64,000 bases of DNA, from contig NZ_CP073104.1 of assembly GCF_018138145.1 (NCBI RefSeq), positions 5,399,001 through 5,463,000 on the forward strand. The letters are read 5' to 3'. Position numbers and translations under genes: made by a program. Positions 36,003 through 43,916 of this stretch are shown here, piece after piece. The DNA comes from Pseudomonas sp. SCA2728.1_7. GTDB lineage: Bacteria > Pseudomonadota > Gammaproteobacteria > Pseudomonadales > Pseudomonadaceae. Below the pieces are notes generated by a model. The model was given only the letters and a program-made list of their open reading frames with translations, was not told where the DNA came from and did no database searches. Positions within the stretch are counted from its first letter, which is position 1; the number at the start of each line of letters is the position of its first letter.

Positions 36003-36746
36003 ATGAACCGTGGTTTTCTGCTGAGCCTGCTCAGCGTGTTTTGCCTGACGGCGCAGGCCGGACCGCAGATCAATGTCGGCACTGTGTACGACTATCTCGA
36101 TGCCGACAAAAGTACCTACCTCAAACGGGTATTCAACAGCGGTGACGCCACCGCGTTCGTCAAGATCAATGTGCTGGAAATCGTTTACGGCGCCGACGGC
36201 GCCCCACAGGAAATTGCCGTCGAGAATGCCGCCGACGGCGCTTCGCGCAATGGCCTGATGGCCAGCCCGGCGCGGTTGATCGTACCGGCGCAGGGCATGC
36301 AGGGCACGCGGCTGTTGTACATGGGCGCGCGTGATCGTGAGCGCTATTTCCGTTTGCGTTTCGTTCCGGTGGTGCCGGAAAAGGAAGACGACTTTGTCGT
36401 CAGCAGCGAAGAGCGCGATGACTACAAGAAGTCCCTCACGGCGGGCGTCAATGTCATGACCGGCTTCGGCACGATCTTTTTTGTCCGGCCCAAGGATGCC
36501 CGCTTCGCCACGGTGGTCAATGACACCGACAGCCGTTACGAACTGCGCAACGACGGCAACACCGTGATCATCGTCGACGAGTTCAAAAGCTGTTCGCTGA
36601 CCAAGGAAACCGACTGCGGCGCCACTACCAAACACCATGTGCTGGCCGGCAAAACCTTTGCCTTCGATAAAGAGAAAGGTCGCGAATACCGCTTCTTTCT
36701 GATCGAAGGCAGCGAGAAAAAAACCATGAAGATCGCCAGTCGCTAG
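36003..36746 (+). CDS. Periplasmic chaperone of the CS1-type pilus
   Basis: A 247-residue exported chaperone with an immunoglobulin-like fold. The signal peptide ends at LTAQA, giving GPQINVGTVYDYLD. Landmarks are LIVPAQGMQGTRLLYMG, YFRLRFVPVVPEK and the C-terminal domain with NDGNTVIIVDEFKSC. ATG 36003 has GGGAG upstream and starts a proper signal peptide. An earlier in-frame ATG (35955) overlaps the adhesin stop but adds a charged, non-signal extension. Unusually, it lies after the usher and first adhesin rather than at the head of the operon. Confidence 0.85.
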   Translation: MNRGFLLSLLSVFCLTAQAGPQINVGTVYDYLDADKSTYLKRVFNSGDATAFVKINVLEIVYGADGAPQEIAVENAADGASRNGLMASPARLIVPAQGMQGTRLLYMGARDRERYFRLRFVPVVPEKEDDFVVSSEERDDYKKSLTAGVNVMTGFGTIFFVRPKDARFATVVNDTDSRYELRNDGNTVIIVDEFKSCSLTKETDCGATTKHHVLAGKTFAFDKEKGREYRFFLIEGSEKKTMKIASR

Positions 36747-36758
36747 GCAGGTTTTCCA

Positions 36759-37283
36759 ATGACGCATCGGGTAACCCACATGATCAAGCAATCCATTGCC
36801 GGCGCGCTGTTGGCCGCCACCGCGCTGACTGGCGCCGGGGCGTGGGCCGCGCGCGAAGAACACACCTTCGAAGTGTCCCTGACCATCCCCAGTCGCCCGT
36901 TCTACATCATTCCAGCAGAACCGGACTGGATTCACCGCCCGCAACGGCTGGCGTGGGATTATCCGCGCGCCACCCTCGGCGGCCTGGAGAAAAATTTCGA
37001 TGTGCGCCATGACAGCAGCGCGATCGAGGCACGCCTGGGGTCCGAGCCTTTCCTGGAAAATGGCCGCCCTGGAGAAATCATTGAGCTGCAGGTCACCTTC
37101 AATGGCGTCGAATTGAGCTCGCACGTCATCCCGCGCCAAGTGCTCTCGCAGGAGGAGGCCGCCACCGGCAAACGCGTGGCGTTGAAGATCGAACCGATTG
37201 AACCCGCCGGCGGCTATCGCTCCGGAGACTACAACGGCAACGTGGTGTTGCTGTTCAACGCGCGGGCACCGGGGGCGCAATGA
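36759..37283 (+). CDS. Second CS1-type fimbrial subunit
   Basis: A 174-residue exported pilin-like protein. The signal region (AGALLAATALTGAGAWA) is followed by EEHTFEVSLTIPSRPFYIIP, which matches the strand pattern of the major pilin at 31624, and it ends SGDYNGNVVLLFNARAP, also like that pilin. It is cysteine-free and clearly diverged from the first subunit, so it may be a minor or alternative shaft subunit. The start may be 36759 or the ATG at 36780; both keep the signal peptide. Confidence 0.83.
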   Translation: MTHRVTHMIKQSIAGALLAATALTGAGAWAAREEHTFEVSLTIPSRPFYIIPAEPDWIHRPQRLAWDYPRATLGGLEKNFDVRHDSSAIEARLGSEPFLENGRPGEIIELQVTFNGVELSSHVIPRQVLSQEEAATGKRVALKIEPIEPAGGYRSGDYNGNVVLLFNARAPGAQ

Positions 37284-37322
37284 AAACAACACAGATCAGG
37301 CTCATCAGAGGCAGGACGAATA

Positions 37323-38546
37323 ATGAAAAGCTACCTTTGGCTGGGATTGCTGGCCGCGTTGAACATCTCTCAGGCGCAGGCGATCAATCAGGAAATTCGT
37401 GCGTTGTTTCAGCCTGATTCTTCCAGGCCGGACAAGAATACGTTCGTCAATAAAACGCCAAACAGCGGTTATTGCGCGATCTATCCGGGTCAGTGTGAAA
37501 GTCACGGAATGTTCAGCATTGAGTTGCCCATTCGTTTCAACTCCACTCGTTATGTGGGGATCTTTGATTGGGCGGCGGTAAAAGCGCCCGCCAATTTGCG
37601 GCGTCTGACCGTGACAAACAGCCAGACGCAGGAAACGCAATCCCTGGAAATACGCATCACTGGCATGGGCTCCAAATATGTACTGAGTCATCCGGCGGTG
37701 CGGCTGGCAGGTGGCAACAATGCACTTGAAGGCCATTCCAGATTATGGGTCACGGGGAATTGGGTACAAGGCATACCGGCCCCTTGCTGGCACAGCGGCG
37801 TCGGTGCCTACGAGGCAGACAGCTGGCGGTTCTTCTGGAAAACCACGCAGGAGGCCCACTGTTTCAAGGTGCCGGCCTACCATATTCCGTCGATGTACTT
37901 CGACAAGCTGGACATCACCTACGAGCTGCGTACCCCCAACCCATTGAACATGTCTACGGGCCGTTATACCGGCTCACTGACTTACAGCCTGGGGCCTGGC
38001 GGTGATTTTGATATGGGCAAACTGTTTCAACCGGACGACGACACCCTGACCCTTGATTTCGTGCTGGACGTACAGCACACCCTGAAAGTGGATATCCCAC
38101 CCGGTGGCAACCACATCGCCCTGGAACCTCAGGGCGGCTGGCAGCGCTGGCTCGACAGTGGGCGCAAGCCCGTGCGCCTGTATCGCGACCAGATCTTCCA
38201 TATCTCCGCTTCGTCGAAATTCACCATGAAACTTGAATGCGAGCACTCTCTGGGCTGGGGCTCGGGCTGTGCCATCATGAACCGCGAGACCGGGTTTGGC
38301 GGCCCGGTCGACGTCAGTGTCAGTTTGCCCAATGGCCTGACCGACAGCGCCGGTCAACCGGTGCGGCGAAAGCTGTTGGGGCGTGAGAAATCAGTTCCTT
38401 TCCAGCCTGCCCAATACGTTGATCGCAAACCCGGCACGCTGCACTTCGACATTGGCGAGAAGGACACCGACTGGCTGATAAAAAATGCCGCTGACAAACC
38501 CTATCGCGGCAATATCACGGTGATCTGGGATTCTGAAGCCGGTTAG
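37323..38546 (+). CDS. CS1-type pilus tip adhesin (CfaE/CblD family), copy 2
   Basis: A 407-residue exported paralogue of the adhesin at 34747. The signal peptide ends ISQAQA. The N-terminal half keeps VNKTPNSGYCAIYPGQC, while the receptor-facing middle (YVGIFDWAAV, GNWVQGIPAPCWHSGVGA) differs more than the C-terminal shaft-joining half (LTLDFVLDVQHTLKVDIPPG, RGNITVIWDSE). This pattern fits two tips with different binding targets. Last gene of the operon; GGACG precedes the ATG. Confidence 0.88.
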   Translation: MKSYLWLGLLAALNISQAQAINQEIRALFQPDSSRPDKNTFVNKTPNSGYCAIYPGQCESHGMFSIELPIRFNSTRYVGIFDWAAVKAPANLRRLTVTNSQTQETQSLEIRITGMGSKYVLSHPAVRLAGGNNALEGHSRLWVTGNWVQGIPAPCWHSGVGAYEADSWRFFWKTTQEAHCFKVPAYHIPSMYFDKLDITYELRTPNPLNMSTGRYTGSLTYSLGPGGDFDMGKLFQPDDDTLTLDFVLDVQHTLKVDIPPGGNHIALEPQGGWQRWLDSGRKPVRLYRDQIFHISASSKFTMKLECEHSLGWGSGCAIMNRETGFGGPVDVSVSLPNGLTDSAGQPVRRKLLGREKSVPFQPAQYVDRKPGTLHFDIGEKDTDWLIKNAADKPYRGNITVIWDSEAG

Positions 38547-38553
38547 ACACGGT

Positions 38554-38587
38554 GTCGCTCGGCCAGCTTTGCTGATGGCCGAGCGAC
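38554..38587. terminator. Hairpin between convergent pilus and toxin genes
   Basis: GTCGCTCGGCC (38554-38564) pairs with GGCCGAGCGAC (38577-38587) over 11 bases with a 12-base loop. It sits 8 bases after the adhesin stop and 13 bases beyond the end of the leftward toxin. No clear T-run is present on either strand, so it is only a likely bidirectional transcript end. Confidence 0.6.
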
Positions 38588-38599
38588 GGCGCATAACTG

Positions 38600-39003
38600 T
38601 CAGAGACCCGCGCTGATCATCGCTTCTCGGGTCAGACGTCGTGACAGTTCCTTGCGCTCATAACCGATGTCATCGAGCCGTTTTTCGTAGAGTCTTACGC
38701 TCATGACACCTTCACTGAACACCTCTTGCTGGGGAATGCCGATTCTGTTGGCCAGGTCCTCCATCTTGCGGATGAGCTGATTGATCGTTTGGGGGGTGGC
38801 ATTGGCGTACTCCACTTGAGCTTCGCGCAACTCATCAAGCAGCTCGAGCTTTTCCTCGAACAGAGTGTCATTGGTTTCGTATTGCGTCGGATGGGTCTTG
38901 CGCAGGTGTTGTTCCCAGAAGTTATCCGGTGACAGATCGATCATGGCACTGACCAATCCGTCGCCTTTCTCCCGGTTCATGATCATGGTGTGGGCGCGGT
39001 CGA
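38600..39003 (-). pseudogene. Detached C-terminal tail of the NEL-type toxin
   Basis: Beyond the A7 tract the alternative frame reads IDRAHTMIMNREKGDGLVSA, then LSPDNFWEQHLRKTHPTQYE, then a coiled-coil-like LELLDELREAQVEYA, and ends SRRLTREAMISAGL and a stop. This is the expected end of a NEL ubiquitin-ligase domain. With one A fewer at 39004-39010 it is continuous with the main frame, giving about 1,707 residues. The internal ATG at 38986 has no gene-like surroundings. Confidence 0.85.
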
Positions 39004-42000
39004 TTTTTTTCGGCCGTCACGCCAGAGCGCTGTTCGTAGAGCATGCCCTGAGATTGCCAAGGCAGTTCCAGTCTTTGCGCCAGTCCTTTCTCGAACGCGA
39101 GATAGATTTCCACTTCATCGGGGGCCAGATTGCGAGGGTTGATCAGGTGTTGTTGCTCTTGGCTGCTGTACTCTGCCCTGGCTTCTTCACCGACACTTTT
39201 CAATCGGGCCGCGCTGCGCGCCAGACCTACGAGTGTGTCGTCCAGCACCTTGCTGGAGGTGGGTTCTGCGTAGGCTTTTGACACCAGCACTTTCAGTCCC
39301 AGAGAGTTGAACAGTTGCGCGCCGAGATCTCCGCAATCGTTCGGTGACACGACCTGCCTGAACAGTTTTTCTCGCAGTTGCGAATCCAGTGTCATGGCGT
39401 CGATCATCTCCCAGACGCGCTGGGTCAATTGTCGACGCCCGTTGCCCGAGCGGTAATCGTGACTCTCCCTGAGTATTCGGATCACGCTGAAAAAACCTGC
39501 AGACTCAGGCTCCGCCATCAGGTCGTGCCAGGACTCCTCTCTATACTGCCTGAAGGACTGCGAGGAACTGAAAATCTCAGTGTTATCGAATGATTGCCAA
39601 TGAAGGAGCTCGTTGCTGACGCTCTCGAATTTGGCTTGCAGTTTGGAAAAACCGGAGGACATTCGGTAATTTTCAAACCGCTCCTGATCCTGCTCTGAAA
39701 GCTTCTCTCTATCGAAACGGGCGCGGCTGATGACGAACGCTTGATCGGACCACAGCTTAACCTCGGGCAATGTGTTGACCGACGTCGAGCGCATATCGAG
39801 CATGAAACCGCGCGGCCTGTGTTTATTTATATTGCCGACTTTGAACAAGCCTTCGGGCCATGTCTCTATGTCGGTTTTGGCGAGGCTCAATTCCCGCAAA
39901 CGGTACATGCTCCCGACATTGGGAGGCTCACGCAACGGATTGCCGTTGAGGTTGAGCGACTGAAGCCGGATCAAACCACCAAGCCGTTCTTTCGACGGCG
40001 CTGTCATTCTGATGCGATTGTCCGTCAGGTCCAGTTCTTCGAGGTGACGTAATTGTCCGAGACTGGCGGGGATTTCCTTCAACTCGCATTGGCGAGCGCT
40101 CACCTGTCGCAGTTTGGGGAAGCTGCCGAGCACATCATCGGCATTGGCCGACAGACGCCAGTTGTCCAGCCGAAGCGCAGTGATTTGATCAAAATGTCGC
40201 TGCATGTCAGGTTGCTTGCGTAAATCGCGCCACCAGCGCAGCAAATCTCCGTTTGGAAACTCGCTTGACAGATCCAGGGTGTAGCCCTGTCCGGGGAGCT
40301 TGCTGCTTTCGCCAAATACTTCGCTTTGGCGTTCGAAGCATTTGATCAATTGATCTCTGAGCTTCATTCCGCCGTTTAGATTGAAATCCATCTTCAGCCC
40401 AGGCGCCCACTCACCGGAAGGCTGAGTATCATCAGGGTAACTCTTGCGCCAGTTCTCTAGCGTCTCCTTCAAATGCTCGCGTTCATCCTCCAGCCGCTTG
40501 ATGCCTTCGACCGGGTCTCCATCAATGCGCAGTTTTTCGATGAATCGCTGCACTTCATGTGCACGCATTCGCGGATAAAGATCCTTGATGCGCTCCTCTG
40601 GTGTCGATCCACGAAGCGCGCGCGGCAGACGTAGCCAGCCACGCACCAGGGTGCTGGTTTCAACGGAGGCCTCCGGGCGGATCGGAGGCTCTGCCAGTGC
40701 GGTTCGGCGCTCGGCCGCAGAGGCGGACTGTTCCATAAGCCAGACCTGGAACGTGTGACCCTGGCCGGGTTTGTAACCGATTTTCGACAGCTTGTCGGCA
40801 GGTGCAGCACGCAGGATCGATTCGTAGAAATCGTCGGTTTTGTGCAGCAGGCGCTGATTGTCGTCGAACACCTCGTACCGACCATTTTCGTCTCTGATCA
40901 AACGCTTGACCGTGCTGGCGTCGGCAGGTCCCGCACTGCAACGCAGCGGCCCGTCAAAGGTGCCGTCGCGCACTTCGATGCGCTGGTCGGCGAAGCTGTC
41001 CGAGTGGATTTTGAGGGTGTTGAGGGCCAGCCGTTCGGTGTCGGCGGTCATCAGATCGTCGCGATAAAACCCCTCATACGCGCGGACGGCAGACGCTTCG
41101 AAATCCAGCTCTCGAGCCTGGGTCTTGAGGCGCAACGGCAGGCGATTTTCATCAGCGATTCGCTGAAACTCAGCGGGTGTGGCTTGTGCCACGAGTTTTT
41201 CCGCCAGCGACAAGGGCAACTGCGGGAAGGTCTGCTTGACCACACGCAGGTCGGTTTTACCGGAGCGCTCTGCGGCCTGATAGATACGATCCGATACGGC
41301 GGCGCGGCGCTCGTCGACAGCGTCCGCGAGCCGGTTGCGCAGGGCTGCGACTCGCTCGCCAGGCGCAACATCGTTACCGAGCAGTTGGTTCAGTGCCTGC
41401 TCGTCGAGAAAGTTTACGACCCGTTCCGGCAGCCTGCCTGCGTTGAGATCACCGAGGCTGATGGTCAAGGTATCGGCGGGCTCAGCCAGCGGGTTGCCAT
41501 ACTTGTGCGAATAGCCGGTCAGACTGGCATCGGCGTACACCTCCAGTGCTTTGCGAGGCGGCCAGCCCGGTAAACCGGTCAACATCGGTTCCAGCCACAC
41601 CGCTTGCGGGTCGATCGGGCGACCGCCGCGTATGTCGGCACTCGCCGTGCGCACATCGTCGTAAGCACTGGCGCGTTTGAGGGTATCGGCCAGCAGCGGT
41701 GGCGGCGGGCTGCTGTCGACGTGCATCTGCCGCAGCGTTTCGTGATCGGTGTCGCTGCTGATACGAATCTGCTCAAGCTCCGCGGGGGAAAAACGTTCGG
41801 CACTGTGGCCCAGGCGGCGCATCAACGTCGCGTCGCCCCAGTCTTGCGGGTTCTCCACTTCATGCACCCAGGCACCGTGACCGTTATGTTCGAGCGTTGG
41901 GCGGTAGGCGTTGGTGCGGGTCGGGTGCTTGATGCGGTGGGTGTTGGACGTCGCGTCAGTTGAGGCTTTTTCGACAAAGAACAACTTGCCCTCCAGCGGC

Positions 42001-43724
42001 AGGACGTTTTCGTTGCCGTACTGATGCAGGCCATGGCGGTCAGGTTTTGCGTCTGGCGAGAGCATCAGTTCGTTGCGTTCGTAAGGACTCAGGTCCGGGT
42101 GCCATAAGCTGTTTTTGCCATTGGGCAGTTTCACCGGTTTCATGCCGTCAACCAGCGGTGACAGCTTGACGCGAAAGGCTTCGCCGATCTGCGCGCCGGC
42201 GGTGAAAGCGGCCAGCTGAATGATGTCGGTCACCACGCTGATGACATGCCCGGCGGCTTCTTCCCACAGGCCTTCGGCCAGATCGACCACACCTTCGATG
42301 ACATCGCTGGTCAGTTGGTAAGCGGTGTAGGCCATCATCAATTCGCCCAGCCCGGGCACGAACGGCGTGGCGATCAACAATGCGACATTGAAAATGTCCG
42401 AGAGGATTTTCTTGAAGTTGTCCCACCAGGCCCAGCGTGCCTTGCTGTCGGTGTCGGCGGTGGAAACGGCGATTTCCCGCGCGTCGTTGAGGATCTTGTT
42501 GAGCTTTTGCTGGTAGGCGTGGCGCCAGTAATCGCCCGGTAATTTCACCCGGCTGAATTGCAGGTTGGGATTGTCCAGCGGATCCTTGCGCCAGACCGGT
42601 CGCTGATCGGTCGGGTCCTGACGCGGGTGGTACCTGACGATGAACAGCCGTTGTTCCAGCTCGGCAAAGAAGTGCCCGCGTTGCTGCTGGTCGACGAACT
42701 GGCTGAAGAACTGACGGTAGGTCTGTCCGGTCGATTCGCTGAGTCGGTCTTCGCGAAACTGGCGCGCCAATTCATCGCGGAACGCCTTCAGAGAGTTGTA
42801 CTCCTTGAGCGGGTGATCCGGGTCGTGAGGGATGTAGACGATCAGGCGTCGAACGCCGCGACTGTCCGAAACCGTATGGGTCAGCAGCAGGATGCCGGTC
42901 AGGCGGGTGCCGAGCAACGACAGGTCAGAGCACTGCATTGAGCGCCCGTTGAGCAGCAGCTGCGGTTTGTCCTCGGCCAAGGTCAGCAGCATCTTGTAGG
43001 CGTCGTACTGGATGTCTTCCTTGATCAAGGCCAGATGCGCGGCGACGGCGAGGGCGTCTTTCTGACTCTCGTTCACCTTGTATTGCAGCACGCTTTCGGC
43101 CAGCGGTTCGCCGGGCAGCAGGTAGCTTTCCAGGTGCTTTTTATACTGCGCGCCGATGTCCAGATCGCGGCACAGCGTCTGGAACTGGCTGATGGGCATT
43201 GCACCCTTGATCGGCACGACATCGAACAAGCCTCGCGCATCGGGTTGGCTGATGTAGTCCGAGCCATGCCCGATGGTTTCACTGCTGGCGAAGTTGTGCA
43301 GGGCGGCATCCAGTAGCGAGACCGTGCGGGTAACGACGCCCTTGGAAACATCAATGGCATACCACGGTTTGTCTTTCGGCAGGTACAAGCGCAGAAAGGT
43401 GCTTTTGACGTCCGGCTCGATGCCGTGACGTTCCTTGATTTTTGCCTTGAGCAGCGGCTCGGCGAAGGCATGCAGATCGGTTTTGGCCAGCAGCTGATCA
43501 ACGCGGTTCTGCGAACTCCAGGCCTTGAGATTGGCGGCGTCGAGTTTGTTCAGATACGCGGCGGGCGCGCTGGTGTACCAGGATTGAATCTTCAGTGGCG
43601 AAGCTGCCAAGGCGATGCCCCGGCTGACGGTGGCGGTTTTGAAATTGTCGTTGACGGCGGACTTGATGAAATCGTAGTGCCGTCCTTTGTCCGCGTTGTC
43701 CGCAGGCTGGGGGGAGAGAGACAT
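38922..43724 (-). CDS. Giant effector: toxin region, LRRs and NEL E3 ubiquitin ligase, 3' frameshifted
   Basis: As written 1,600 residues. The N-terminal 600 or so resemble the DUF6543/dermonecrotic-toxin-like region, with hydrophobic stretches near 435-500 (IFNVALLIATPFVPGLGELM). Leucine-rich repeats occupy about 1205-1320 (LRHLEELDLTDNRIRM, LIRLQSLNLNGNPLREPP). The NEL domain follows with the catalytic motif C1464-G-D (NDCGDLGAQLF). NEL enzymes (IpaH, SspH) attach ubiquitin to eukaryotic host proteins, so the target should be a eukaryote. Translation runs off frame at K1571 into 26 foreign residues. ATG 43724 follows AAGGATGA. Confidence 0.85.
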   Translation of the reverse strand: MSLSPQPADNADKGRHYDFIKSAVNDNFKTATVSRGIALAASPLKIQSWYTSAPAAYLNKLDAANLKAWSSQNRVDQLLAKTDLHAFAEPLLKAKIKERHGIEPDVKSTFLRLYLPKDKPWYAIDVSKGVVTRTVSLLDAALHNFASSETIGHGSDYISQPDARGLFDVVPIKGAMPISQFQTLCRDLDIGAQYKKHLESYLLPGEPLAESVLQYKVNESQKDALAVAAHLALIKEDIQYDAYKMLLTLAEDKPQLLLNGRSMQCSDLSLLGTRLTGILLLTHTVSDSRGVRRLIVYIPHDPDHPLKEYNSLKAFRDELARQFREDRLSESTGQTYRQFFSQFVDQQQRGHFFAELEQRLFIVRYHPRQDPTDQRPVWRKDPLDNPNLQFSRVKLPGDYWRHAYQQKLNKILNDAREIAVSTADTDSKARWAWWDNFKKILSDIFNVALLIATPFVPGLGELMMAYTAYQLTSDVIEGVVDLAEGLWEEAAGHVISVVTDIIQLAAFTAGAQIGEAFRVKLSPLVDGMKPVKLPNGKNSLWHPDLSPYERNELMLSPDAKPDRHGLHQYGNENVLPLEGKLFFVEKASTDATSNTHRIKHPTRTNAYRPTLEHNGHGAWVHEVENPQDWGDATLMRRLGHSAERFSPAELEQIRISSDTDHETLRQMHVDSSPPPPLLADTLKRASAYDDVRTASADIRGGRPIDPQAVWLEPMLTGLPGWPPRKALEVYADASLTGYSHKYGNPLAEPADTLTISLGDLNAGRLPERVVNFLDEQALNQLLGNDVAPGERVAALRNRLADAVDERRAAVSDRIYQAAERSGKTDLRVVKQTFPQLPLSLAEKLVAQATPAEFQRIADENRLPLRLKTQARELDFEASAVRAYEGFYRDDLMTADTERLALNTLKIHSDSFADQRIEVRDGTFDGPLRCSAGPADASTVKRLIRDENGRYEVFDDNQRLLHKTDDFYESILRAAPADKLSKIGYKPGQGHTFQVWLMEQSASAAERRTALAEPPIRPEASVETSTLVRGWLRLPRALRGSTPEERIKDLYPRMRAHEVQRFIEKLRIDGDPVEGIKRLEDEREHLKETLENWRKSYPDDTQPSGEWAPGLKMDFNLNGGMKLRDQLIKCFERQSEVFGESSKLPGQGYTLDLSSEFPNGDLLRWWRDLRKQPDMQRHFDQITALRLDNWRLSANADDVLGSFPKLRQVSARQCELKEIPASLGQLRHLEELDLTDNRIRMTAPSKERLGGLIRLQSLNLNGNPLREPPNVGSMYRLRELSLAKTDIETWPEGLFKVGNINKHRPRGFMLDMRSTSVNTLPEVKLWSDQAFVISRARFDREKLSEQDQERFENYRMSSGFSKLQAKFESVSNELLHWQSFDNTEIFSSSQSFRQYREESWHDLMAEPESAGFFSVIRILRESHDYRSGNGRRQLTQRVWEMIDAMTLDSQLREKLFRQVVSPNDCGDLGAQLFNSLGLKVLVSKAYAEPTSSKVLDDTLVGLARSAARLKSVGEEARAEYSSQEQQHLINPRNLAPDEVEIYLAFEKGLAQRLELPWQSQGMLYEQRSGVTAEKNRPRPHHDHEPGERRRIGQCHDRSVTG
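39004..39010 (-). other. Frameshift site, A7 tract
   Basis: On the minus strand GCC GAA AAA AAT CGA gives AEKNR and drifts to an early stop. With six A instead of seven it reads AEKIDRAHTMIM and continues through the NEL C-terminus. The run is a classic slippage substrate for replication, transcription or sequencing. Loss of one A in DNA or RNA restores the full protein. Confidence 0.85.
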
Positions 43725-43916
43725 GGCCGATCATCCTTGATTGTTGAGGAGTGATCAGCCTACCCACGGCAGGGCAAAACAAAAGTTCAAAGATCGGGAG
43801 GCAAACAGCGCTGCGACTGGCTAACCCGACGAAAATTCGAATCTGAAAAATACATAAGTACCACCCGCGACAGCGAAAAAACGTCACCCTGATGCAGAAA
43901 TACCTGACACGAATTG

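Noticed and set aside
38600..38986. A separate 128-residue gene at the 3' end of the second toxin
   Set aside because: It is the expected end of the NEL domain, joined by removing one A at 39004-39010.
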